From Rhodospirillum sp047263945 (GTDB lineage: Bacteria; Pseudomonadota; Alphaproteobacteria; Rhodospirillales; Rhodospirillaceae), in contig NZ_JBLAVB010000018.1 in NCBI RefSeq assembly GCF_047263945.1, forward strand, positions 1 through 64,000: a DNA stretch of 64,000 bases. Direction: 5' to 3'. The notes beneath the pieces were generated by a model. That model was not told the origin of the DNA. It was given only the letters and a program-made list of their open reading frames with translations, and made no database searches. Made by a program: the position numbers and the translations under genes. The stretch's first letter is position 1; the number at the start of each line of letters is the position of its first letter. Positions 25,025-33,050 of this stretch are shown here, in pieces.

Positions 25025-26245
25025 TTACAGACGGCCGGGATTGAGAATGCCGTGGGGGTCGTACTGATCTTTCAGACGCTGGGACAGGGCGGCCAGGGGG
25101 CCCGGCTGGGGCTGGAAGACCGGTACCGCCGCACGCAGGGCTTGGGAGCCCCGCAGCAGGGTTGCATGGCCGCCCTTCCCTTGGCTCGCCACCGCTGCCC
25201 GAATCGCCCGAGCCCCGCCATCTCCGTCCTCTCCCGTCGCCAGCCAAATCAGGCCACCGCCCCAGTCATAGAAGGCCTCCACGGACCGCTGGGCGCCAAT
25301 GGCCTCCACCACTCCGGGGGCCGCCGTGGGCGCGACCGAGATCCGCCAGACCGCCCGATCCCGGGGTTCGACCAGGGGTTTCACATCCCGCAAAGCGGCC
25401 CAAACGGCGTCGGAGGCGGTGCTGTCCAGGGCCTGGGTCTCGCCCAGATCCTTCAGCTCGCTCCGCAGGGCCTCGACCCGGTGGGCGACGGACGGGCCGG
25501 GGCCCTCCACCCGGACCAAGGTCACGGCCCTCCCCAGGGACAGAACCTCGTCCGGCAAGGCGCTTCCGGCCAAAAGGGAGCCGGGCAAATGGGCCGCACC
25601 GCTGACCTCATGGGCACTGCCGAGAGCACGGGACAGGGCGTGAACGGCTGTTTCGTCGCTCAGGCCAAGGATCAGAACGGTTCCCAGGGTCTCCGGCGCG
25701 GGCAGAACCTTGATGGTCAATTCACTCAAGGCCACCAGGGTCCCCATGGATCCGGCCATCAGCTTGGGCAGGTCAAACCCGGTGACATTTTTCACCACCC
25801 GGGCGCCGGACTTGAAGGCCTCGCCCCGGCCACTGACCCCGCGAAATCCCAGGAAGTGGTCTCGGGCCGCCCCAACGCTGATCCGTCGCGGTCCGGCCAG
25901 ATTACAGGCGATAACGCCCCCCAAAGTCCCCGCGCCTTCGGTGCCCAGAAGAGGCCCCAGGTCCGGCGGCTCGAAGGCCAGGTGCTGGCCCTGGGCGGCC
26001 AGGGTGGCCTGCACCTCCGCCAGGGAAATACCGGCGCCTGCGGACATCACCAGTTCAGCGGGTTCGTAGAGGGAAATGGCGGAAAAGCCCATCATGTCGA
26101 GGCTCTGTTCGGCATTACCCGGCGCGCCCAAGCCCCGCTTGGTACCCGTTCCCCGGATCTCCAGGGGTTTCCGTTCGGCACAGGCCCAGGCGATCAGCTC
26201 GACAAGCTGAGCGTCGTCCGTGGGGCGAAAGGCGGTATCCGTCAT
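25025..26245 (-). CDS. glcE: Glycolate oxidase FAD-binding subunit GlcE
   Basis: A 406-residue FAD-binding (FAD_binding_4) protein. The nucleotide-binding stretch LEIRGTGTKRGLG is at about 33-45, and the family block LGGVIACNLAGPRRISVGAARDHFLGF near 135-160. It is shorter than GlcD, as usual. It forms the GlcDEF complex that oxidises glycolate (and often D-lactate) to glyoxylate and hands electrons to the quinone pool. It lies 22 nt after glcD and 16 nt before glcF. Confidence 0.94.
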   Translation of the reverse strand: MTDTAFRPTDDAQLVELIAWACAERKPLEIRGTGTKRGLGAPGNAEQSLDMMGFSAISLYEPAELVMSAGAGISLAEVQATLAAQGQHLAFEPPDLGPLLGTEGAGTLGGVIACNLAGPRRISVGAARDHFLGFRGVSGRGEAFKSGARVVKNVTGFDLPKLMAGSMGTLVALSELTIKVLPAPETLGTVLILGLSDETAVHALSRALGSAHEVSGAAHLPGSLLAGSALPDEVLSLGRAVTLVRVEGPGPSVAHRVEALRSELKDLGETQALDSTASDAVWAALRDVKPLVEPRDRAVWRISVAPTAAPGVVEAIGAQRSVEAFYDWGGGLIWLATGEDGDGGARAIRAAVASQGKGGHATLLRGSQALRAAVPVFQPQPGPLAALSQRLKDQYDPHGILNPGRL

Positions 26246-26267
26246 CTCTCAGACTCTCCGGCGGGCA

Positions 26268-27755
26268 TCAAAAGCGAGGAATATCTGGGAAGGGCAAGTT
26301 GCCGCCACTGACATGCAACTTCCCCAACTCGGCACAGCGGTGCAGCGTCGGGAAGACCTTGCCGGGGTTGAGAAGGTGACCGTCATCGAAGGCGCATTTC
26401 AAACGTTGCTGATGAGCCATGTCGCTTTCGTTGAACATGGTCGGCATCAGGTCGCGCTTTTCCACACCCACCCCATGCTCGCCAGTCAGCACCCCGCCGA
26501 CCTCCACGCAGAGGGTCAGGATATCCGCACCGAAAGCCTCTGCCCGCTCCAGTTCCGTTTCCTTATTGGCGTCGAACAGGATCAACGGATGCAAATTACC
26601 ATCCCCGGCGTGGAAGACATTGGCCACCCGCAAGCCATGTTTGACGCTCATCGCGCGCATGCGGGATAGGACTTCCGGCAAGCGCCCACGGGGAATGGTG
26701 CCATCCATGCACATGTAATCCGGCGAGATCCGCCCCACCGCCGGAAAGGCCGCCTTGCGCCCGGCCCAGAAGCGCATGCGCTCCGCCTCCGACGTGCTCA
26801 CCCGCAGGGTCGAGGCCTTGTGATCCTTGGCGATGGCCGCAACCCGCTCGATCAGGTGGTCCACCTCCACCTCCGGACCGTCCAGCTCGCAAATCAGCAG
26901 GGCTTCCACATCAAGGGGGTAGCCCGCATGGACGAAATCTTCGGCCGCAGCGATGGCATCCTTGTCCATCATCTCCAGCCCGGCGGGAATGATGCCTGCG
27001 GCAATGATAGCGGCGACGCAATCGCCGCCGTCTTCGTTGCTGGGAAAGCCCATCAGCACGGCCTTGGCCGTCTCCGGTCGACGCAGCAGGCGCACGGTAA
27101 CCTCGGTCACGATCCCCAGCAGGCCTTCAGACCCGGTGACGATCCCCAGCAGGTCGAGTCCCCCCGAATCCAGGTACTTCCCCCCCAAACGCAGGATTTC
27201 GCCCTCGATGGTGACGAATTCCACGCCCAGGACATTGTTGGTGGTCAGGCCGTACTTCAGGCAATGCACGCCGCCGGAGTTCTCCGCCACGTTGCCACCG
27301 ATGGAACAGGCGATCTGACTGGAGGGATCCGGCGCGTAATAGAAGCCATCGGCGGCAACAGCGTTGGAGATGGCCAGATTCGAAACACCGGGTTGAACCA
27401 CGGCGCAGCGGTTGGGCAGATCAATGTCCAGGATTCGGTTGAACTTGCCCAGGCCAAGGGTGACGGCATCGGCCAGCGGCAGGGAGCCGCCGGACAGCGA
27501 CGTGCCCGCTCCACGGGGCACAACCTTCACGCCGTTCTTGTGGCAGTAGGCCAGGACTCGGGCCACCTGTTCGGTGGTCGACGGCAAGACAACGATCAGG
27601 GGAAGCTGGCGATAAGCGGACAGCCCATCGCAATCGTAGGCGCGCATTTCGTCGATGGAGGAGATCACCCCCTCCCCGGGGACGATACGGCGCAGGTCGG
27701 CCACGATGGACTCGCGGCGCCCCATCACAGCGGCATCCGGCTCGGGCATGCGCAT
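26268..27755 (-). CDS. glcD: Glycolate oxidase subunit GlcD
   Basis: The catalytic FAD-linked subunit, 495 residues. The FAD motif VVPRGAGTSLSGGSLP is near 95-110, with VQPGVSNLAISNAV and IGGNVAENSGGVHCLKYGLT further on. The C-terminal oxidase domain ends LKCAFDDGHLLNPGKVFPT, normal for the family. It is the first gene of the operon. The ATG at 27755 follows GGAAGGGAACCGCC. With glycerate kinase and pyruvate kinase close by, it suggests use of glycolate or C2 compounds. The upstream gap holds an exceptional hairpin at 27918-27970. Confidence 0.96.
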   Translation of the reverse strand: MRMPEPDAAVMGRRESIVADLRRIVPGEGVISSIDEMRAYDCDGLSAYRQLPLIVVLPSTTEQVARVLAYCHKNGVKVVPRGAGTSLSGGSLPLADAVTLGLGKFNRILDIDLPNRCAVVQPGVSNLAISNAVAADGFYYAPDPSSQIACSIGGNVAENSGGVHCLKYGLTTNNVLGVEFVTIEGEILRLGGKYLDSGGLDLLGIVTGSEGLLGIVTEVTVRLLRRPETAKAVLMGFPSNEDGGDCVAAIIAAGIIPAGLEMMDKDAIAAAEDFVHAGYPLDVEALLICELDGPEVEVDHLIERVAAIAKDHKASTLRVSTSEAERMRFWAGRKAAFPAVGRISPDYMCMDGTIPRGRLPEVLSRMRAMSVKHGLRVANVFHAGDGNLHPLILFDANKETELERAEAFGADILTLCVEVGGVLTGEHGVGVEKRDLMPTMFNESDMAHQQRLKCAFDDGHLLNPGKVFPTLHRCAELGKLHVSGGNLPFPDIPRF

Positions 27756-27917
27756 GGCGGTTCCCTTCCTCTCCCAAGAAACGGAGCGGTTTTCCGCCCC
27801 TCCTCCGCCCGATTCCCCGGGTCTGTTTAGATTTGTACGAAGCCCCTCGATAAATCACAAGGTGGATTGGCGCCCTTTCCACGATACGGAAAAGCACAGG
27901 TCAATTCATAGGTCCAA

Positions 27918-27970
27918 ACGCATAAAGCCGCATTTCTCTTCATCCAGAAGAAAAATGCGGCTTTATGCGT
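27918..27970. repeat. 53-nt near-perfect inverted repeat
   Basis: Bases 27918-27935 (ACGCATAAAGCCGCATTT) are exactly complementary to 27953-27970, and the stem continues after one mismatch with five more pairs, leaving a 5-nt loop. It stands alone between the glcD start and rpmJ. It is much longer and more AT-balanced than a normal terminator and has no U-tract. A bidirectional terminator for rpmJ, an RNA processing site or a mobile hairpin are all possible. Confidence 0.75.
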
Positions 27971-28034
27971 TATTCGCAACGTGACTCCCAGGCGTCTGCG
28001 CCGTGGGACAAGAACCAGCCCTTGGGCCAGCCCC

Positions 28035-28160
28035 TTAACCCTGGCGGGTTTTAAGACGGGGGTTCTTTTTGTTGATCACGTAGACGCGGCCCTTGCGGCG
28101 CACGACGCGGCAGTTTTTGTCGCGCACTTTGGCCGACTTCAGGGAATTGCGGACACGCAT
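28035..28160 (-). CDS. rpmJ: 50S ribosomal protein L36
   Basis: A 41-residue ribosomal protein L36 (MRVRNSLKSAKVRDKN..., ending NKKNPRLKTRQG). It is of the form that lacks the zinc-ribbon cysteines (one Cys, in NCRVVRRKG), which is the usual L36 of alphaproteobacteria. AGGAAAGAACC lies before the ATG. It is a single-gene unit here, separate from the main ribosomal protein operons, as is common for this form. Confidence 0.95.
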   Translation of the reverse strand: MRVRNSLKSAKVRDKNCRVVRRKGRVYVINKKNPRLKTRQG

Positions 28161-28293
28161 GGTTCTTTCCTCGCACGGCTGGGAAGGTTTCTAGACCCGT
28201 CGGACGTCGCGCGCCCCGGATGGGTATGCCAACCCCGATGAATTGGGAGCCGGGAAAATAGGTCCGGCATCCGGCTCTGTCAAACTGATATTT

Positions 28294-28370
28294 GGGGGAA
28301 ATGAGTCATTTCCCCAGAGTTTCCTCTACTTCCCCCCGCTCCCTACTTCCCCGGCACCCTACTTCCCAAG
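28294..28370. repeat. Palindrome and TACTTCCC tandem repeats
   Basis: A perfect odd palindrome at 28295-28315 (GGGGAAATGA, g, TCATTTCCCC) is followed by three spaced copies of TACTTCCC (about 28328-28370), the last running into the 3' end of the pagL-like gene. On the minus strand the palindrome lies about 45 nt after that gene's stop and may be its terminator. Confidence 0.5.
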
Positions 28371-29066
28371 GAAATACTGAATGGGCAAAGAAACATTGAG
28401 GGTCACTTCCTCGATACCCGGATTGATATCCCCGAGTTCCGCATTGGAAATATGGTGGAAGGCCATACCGACCCGCAGACCGTCCTCGAAGCGGTAGGCG
28501 GCCTCGATCCCAGTGCGGAACTCCAACGGCCCGCCCAGATCCCGGGCGCCACCCTGGTTGTACCAGCCCACAGCCGCACTGGGAGAGAGAATGATATGCT
28601 CGCCGAAGCGCACGTCGGCCATGAAACCACCATAGACATAGGTAGATCCCAGATGAGTCGCCTCGATCCCCGCAATGGGGTGAGCGATCCACAGGTAGTA
28701 GGCCGGGCGGTATTCGAAGCGGAACAGGGCGGGCATCTGGTCAAAATCGCCCTCGTTATCTTTCCAGACGTTGTAAGCACCCATACCGAAAGTCAGGGTA
28801 TCCACCTCGTCGGGCATGGTATCGGCGCTGATTTCGTTGCCACGCAACAGGTCACCGACAATGCCCGCAGCCAGCAAACCCGCAGCCGACATCCAGACAA
28901 TATTAAAGGCGGGATCGGCCTTTGCATCCCGGCTTGCCAGAGGAGCGGCGGCAAGACCCAGGGCAAGGATGGCTACTGCCAAAATCCGGGGAGTCCCGGC
29001 CAAGACCACAGAAGGAAACGTCACAAACCGCAGGAATGAAAACGACCGAACGGAACCAACAACCAT
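28359..29066 (-). CDS. PagL-like lipid A 3-O-deacylase (acyloxyacyl hydrolase)
   Basis: A 235-residue outer-membrane beta-barrel enzyme that removes the 3-O-acyl chain from lipid A. The N-terminus is basic with a long hydrophobic segment (ILAVAILALGLAAAPLAS) and a cleavable signal. The mature part alternates polar and hydrophobic residues, and the active-site His-Ser pair is in AFHHISNAELGDINPG near the C-terminus; the last strand ends in QYFLGK. I chose the ATG at 29066, with GGAAGGGGG before it; an upstream ATG at 29168 would add 34 residues. The signal segment is long, so the exact start is uncertain. Confidence 0.82.
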   Translation of the reverse strand: MVVGSVRSFSFLRFVTFPSVVLAGTPRILAVAILALGLAAAPLASRDAKADPAFNIVWMSAAGLLAAGIVGDLLRGNEISADTMPDEVDTLTFGMGAYNVWKDNEGDFDQMPALFRFEYRPAYYLWIAHPIAGIEATHLGSTYVYGGFMADVRFGEHIILSPSAAVGWYNQGGARDLGGPLEFRTGIEAAYRFEDGLRVGMAFHHISNAELGDINPGIEEVTLNVSLPIQYFLGK

Positions 29067-29193
29067 GATACCCCCTTCCCGGACCAAGGGGCAGCGTTCC
29101 CCCTGACCACCCACGCAAAAACCGTGAGTAACTGACCACGACGGTGTCGCCCGCCTGCGAGCCCGCACGATACCGGGACAAGGGCGCCTTGCC

Positions 29194-29317
29194 TAGAGTA
29201 TTCCGAGATCAAGTTGGGTCGCTTTGCGACCAAACTTGGCCTCGAAGATACTCTAAAATCACTATAATGAGAGCGAAACTGGGCCAGCTTGACTCACGCT
29301 GATGCAGCTTCACTCTA
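29194..29317 (+). repeat. 124-nt palindromic MITE-like repeat, copy C
   Basis: Same length and ends (TAGAG...CTCTA) as copies A and D. The palindromic half at 29194-29257 matches copy D almost base for base, while the flank (from about 29260) differs more (ACTGGGCCAGCTTGACTCACGC). It lies in the 421-nt gap between the divergent pagL-like and histidine kinase genes. The remaining 170 nt up to the kinase start contain no gene I can support. Confidence 0.85.
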
Positions 29318-29487
29318 GAGCCCCATACGCGAAAGTGGAAACGGACTTTCCCCACATTCCCCACAAGGCAGCGCGACGCCCTTGCCATGGTCGGCAAGAC
29401 AAGCCATGTCCTCAAAGGGATTGAGCCCCAATCCGTTGAAGGATAACCTTGGTTTACCTGTGGCAATGTCAAGGAAAATAAAAAATC

Positions 29488-31170
29488 GTGACACCCTCAT
29501 CGCCCCCATTGCCCCCTTCGACCGACGAGCCCTTTTTACAAAGTGGAGTCTCGGTGTCCAGCCCTTTGCCGATTCATGACATTTTCAACGCCATGGATCA
29601 GGGGATTCTCGTTGCCGACGCGAACACCCGTGTCGTTCAATGGAACCGCCGGGCCCTGGAGCTGCTCGACCTTCCCGAACCTCTCCTTGAGACCCACCCA
29701 CTCCATGGGGAAGTCATGGCCTATATGGTTCGCCATGGCACCTTGATGCCCGAAGAGGTGGATCAGGTCCGCAGTAGTATAGCAAAATGGCTCAGCGTTC
29801 CCGCATCCCAACGTACGGCCCTGGTGTACCAACGCCGCCATCCCGGAGGCTTGGTTCTCGAGGTCCGGACCGTGTCCTTACCCCAAGGGGGATATGTGCG
29901 GACGTTCACCGATATCACTGAAGCCAAGAGGGCGGACGAGAAGCTCGCGACACAAACACGCCAGTTGGACACCATGCTCGATGCCATGAGTCAAGGCATC
30001 CTGCTGGTCGACAGCACGGGTCGTGTCCTGCAGCACAATCGACGCTATCTGGATCTTCTCCAGATGCCCGACTTCCTTTTCCGAAATCGCCTGCCCCTGA
30101 TTTCGGAACTCCTCGCCTACCAATACGGACGGGGGGATTTTGGCGAGGATTTCGACCGCATGCCCGAGGATATGAGAGCCACCTTGCGCCGGGGCGACCC
30201 CTTCTCCCGCATGGCCTACGAACGGGACATGGGCAATGGTCGAACGCTGGCGGTGAACACCTTTGCCCTGCCCGATGGCGGCTATGTCCGCACGTTTACG
30301 GAAATCACCGAAGCCAAACAGGCCGAAGGGGAGTTGCGGGCGGCCAAGGATGCGGCAGAGGACGCCCTGGACCGCCTGACCGCCACGCAGGAAACTCTTC
30401 TGGTTGCCGAAAAGATGGCCTCCCTCGGCCAGCTCGTGGCCGGTGTCGCCCATGAAATCAACACGCCCATCGGAACCGCGCTCACTGCGGCCTCCTTCCT
30501 CTCCGAGAAAACCAAAGATCTGGAGGAGGCCATCACGTCCAATCGTCTAAAACGGTCGACGCTTTCCGATTATACCGAAACGGCGCGGGACAGCACCGGG
30601 TTCATCCTGTCCAGCCTGACCCGGGCGGCGGAATTGATCCAGAGTTTCAAGCAGGTTTCCGTCGACCAGACGTCCGACGAGCGGCGGCGCTTTGACCTGC
30701 ATGACTATCTCGAGGAGATCCTCCTCAGTCTGCGCCCCCGACTGAAGCGCGGCAAACACACCTTGGCCCTGAACTGTCCGGAAAATATCCTCATGGACAG
30801 CTATCCCGGCGCCCTCTTCCGGACCTTCACCAATCTGGTCGTCAATGCCCTGACCCACGCCCTTGACGGGAACCCGGACCGACCGGCAGGCTCCATGGTT
30901 CTCACCGCCCGCCCCGACGGTCCCGACCATGTCCTGTTGACCTTTTCTGACGATGGCCAGGGTATCGCCCCCGAACACCTGACCCGAATCTTCGACCCCT
31001 TTTTCACCACCCGTCGAAACGAGGGCGGAACGGGATTGGGCCTCAACATTGTTTACAATCTGGTTACCCAGACTCTGAAGGGCAGCATCGCTGTCACCTC
31101 TACTCTTGGGGCAGGAACCACTTTCACCCTTCGTCTGCCCCGTATACTTTCGCCGGATCCTCACCCATGA
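29488..31170 (+). CDS. Cytoplasmic PAS-PAS sensor histidine kinase
   Basis: A 560-residue soluble kinase. Two PAS_7-type domains occupy about residues 30-147 and 160-277; each ends with GGYVRTFT-[DE]-ITEAK. A coiled-coil linker (280-308) leads to the H-box GVAHEINTP with His322. The ATPase part has an N-box (TFTNLVVNALTHAL) and G-boxes DDGQGIAPE and GGTGLGLNIV. There are no membrane helices, so the signal is intracellular. The start is a GTG with AAGGA at 29471-29475. No response regulator is adjacent. Its stop overlaps the next gene's ATG (ATGA), so kinase and binding protein are co-translated. Confidence 0.88.
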   Translation: MTPSSPPLPPSTDEPFLQSGVSVSSPLPIHDIFNAMDQGILVADANTRVVQWNRRALELLDLPEPLLETHPLHGEVMAYMVRHGTLMPEEVDQVRSSIAKWLSVPASQRTALVYQRRHPGGLVLEVRTVSLPQGGYVRTFTDITEAKRADEKLATQTRQLDTMLDAMSQGILLVDSTGRVLQHNRRYLDLLQMPDFLFRNRLPLISELLAYQYGRGDFGEDFDRMPEDMRATLRRGDPFSRMAYERDMGNGRTLAVNTFALPDGGYVRTFTEITEAKQAEGELRAAKDAAEDALDRLTATQETLLVAEKMASLGQLVAGVAHEINTPIGTALTAASFLSEKTKDLEEAITSNRLKRSTLSDYTETARDSTGFILSSLTRAAELIQSFKQVSVDQTSDERRRFDLHDYLEEILLSLRPRLKRGKHTLALNCPENILMDSYPGALFRTFTNLVVNALTHALDGNPDRPAGSMVLTARPDGPDHVLLTFSDDGQGIAPEHLTRIFDPFFTTRRNEGGTGLGLNIVYNLVTQTLKGSIAVTSTLGAGTTFTLRLPRILSPDPHP

Positions 31171-32822
31171 CCTTGTTCCCCACCACAGCCTGGTTCAAAG
31201 CCCCTGTCGCCCCGCACCTGATTCGGCGACTGGTCCTGGGTTTGGGTTTGGTCGCCCTGTCCGGATTGGTCCCGGGCTTGCCCCATTGGGGGGAAGCCCA
31301 AGCCGCTGAGTTCCGATGGACAGCGCCTGCCTCCTTGCCCAACCTGGACCCCCATGCCTTGCCCAGTTTGACCGAACAGGGGATCATCGGGCAGGTCTAC
31401 GAATCCCTTGTGGGGCGGGCACCGGACCTGAGCCTTCGCCCCGGGCTCGCCGAGGGGTGGGAACCCGTCACGACAACACGCTGGCGCTTCCATTTGCGCC
31501 GGGGGATCCGGTTCCACAACGGGGCTCTTTTGGACGCTGACGATGTGATCGCCTCCCTTGAGCGGGCGATGGCCGCTTCGGAAAGCCAGGGGGATCTTCT
31601 GGCTCCCTTGTATCGCATCCGCCGCATGGATGACCTGACCGTTGACATCTACACCCACACCCCTGTGGGGGACCTCCCCGATCGCCTGACCTTCGCCCCC
31701 ATCATGGAAAACACCTGGTTGAGTCAAAACAACCCCAAGATTTCCGCAAATGGAACCGGCCCCTTTAAGGTCACGGATTTCACCCCCAACGGCCCCCTCA
31801 CGCTGACAGCCAATCCCGACTGGTGGGGTGGCCCGCCGACGACGGTGACCAGCGCAACCCTTTACCCCACACCCCGGGCCCGGGACCGCCTGCGCTTTCT
31901 GTTGCAGGATCGGGTCGACCTCGCCCAGGACCTGGATCCGGAGATGATGGAGCCCCTGGGCCGGACGCCGGGGGTCCTCGCTCTGCGCACGCCGGGGCCT
32001 CGGGTCTTGATGCTGGGCATGAGCCAGGCCCGGCCTCAGTTTCTGAACGGCGCCCTGGCCAGCCGCCCGACAAGGAACCCCTTCCTCGACAAGCGGGTCC
32101 GGGAAGCCGTGATGCGGGCCATCGACGCCGAAGCCATCAACCAGACCGTCCTGGCCGGTCAGGCCGAACCTGCCGCCCTGATCGCCGCGTCGGTGATCAA
32201 CGGGTTCCCTCAAGCCCTGAACATCCGCCCCGCCGCCGATCCGCGCCGGGCCAAGGCGCTGCTGGCCGAAGCGGGACTGCCCGGAACGGGGTTCTCCGTG
32301 ACCCTGGATTGCCCGGCGGGCCACTATCTCCGCGACACCCTGATTTGTGGCGCAGTCGCCGACGCCTTGGCCGAGGTCGGCATCCGCGTAACCATCAACA
32401 GTATGACGCCACAGGCCTATTTCCCCCATATCCTGACCGGGAAGAGTGACTTCTATCTGCTCGGCTGGCTGCCCAACACCCTGGAAATCGGCAACCCGAT
32501 CCTCAATCTGGCCGCCTGCCCTCCCGACACACCCGACGGCGTCGCCCCTCCCCCTGGGCCCGGCGCCTTAAACCTGGGCGGATTCTGCGATCCCCGGGTC
32601 AGTCGGCTGATTCCGCGCATGACTCAAGCCCAGAACAAGCCCCTCAGGGATGCGGCGGCTGCGGAAATCCTGATGCTTCTCCGCGATGACGTGGCCTATA
32701 TTCCCCTCCTGCAGCAGCCTGTCCTTTGGGGGATCCGGAACCGGGTTCAGCTCCGCCAGCGTGCCGATGGGGTGATCGACCTGCGGACGGTCATTTTGGA
32801 TCCAGAGTCGCTGCCTGGGTAG
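31167..32822 (+). CDS. Extracellular solute-binding protein, family 5
   Basis: A 551-residue periplasmic binding protein of the peptide/nickel/oligosaccharide family (SBP_bac_5). A signal peptide is visible (RRLVLGLGLVALSGLVPGL...EAQAAEFRW). The mature part has the family motifs LTEQGIIGQVYESLVGR, LAEGWEPV-x-x-x-RWRFHLRRGIRFHNG and DADDVIASLERAM. No permease or ATPase genes of an ABC importer lie next to it. Instead it overlaps the preceding histidine kinase by 4 nt, which suggests a sensing or orphan binding role. The ligand may be a peptide, which would fit the amidoligase genes that follow 228 nt later. Confidence 0.88.
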   Translation: MTLFPTTAWFKAPVAPHLIRRLVLGLGLVALSGLVPGLPHWGEAQAAEFRWTAPASLPNLDPHALPSLTEQGIIGQVYESLVGRAPDLSLRPGLAEGWEPVTTTRWRFHLRRGIRFHNGALLDADDVIASLERAMAASESQGDLLAPLYRIRRMDDLTVDIYTHTPVGDLPDRLTFAPIMENTWLSQNNPKISANGTGPFKVTDFTPNGPLTLTANPDWWGGPPTTVTSATLYPTPRARDRLRFLLQDRVDLAQDLDPEMMEPLGRTPGVLALRTPGPRVLMLGMSQARPQFLNGALASRPTRNPFLDKRVREAVMRAIDAEAINQTVLAGQAEPAALIAASVINGFPQALNIRPAADPRRAKALLAEAGLPGTGFSVTLDCPAGHYLRDTLICGAVADALAEVGIRVTINSMTPQAYFPHILTGKSDFYLLGWLPNTLEIGNPILNLAACPPDTPDGVAPPPGPGALNLGGFCDPRVSRLIPRMTQAQNKPLRDAAAAEILMLLRDDVAYIPLLQQPVLWGIRNRVQLRQRADGVIDLRTVILDPESLPG

Positions 32823-33050
32823 ATTCCGGTTCTTTTTTGACCGGAAGCTATCTTGTACGAAAAGCAAGCTCCTCCGGACCAACCCTCTGATTTTCCGGCT
32901 TATTTCCGCCAAAACGGCGTTTCTTCAGGATTTCGGATACTGAGTAGCTTGCGTCGATCCAAGCAACGTGGTGTTTAAAACCCGATATACCCACCGAGGC
33001 TTCGCCTCCCCCCCCTTGGGGATCCTGCGAACGAACCACCGGAGATCAAG

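Noticed and set aside
29315..29509. 64-residue minus-strand frame with a CxxC-like motif (PCGECGE)
   Set aside because: It overlaps the histidine kinase start antisense, lacks a ribosome-binding site and ends inside repeat C; probably chance.
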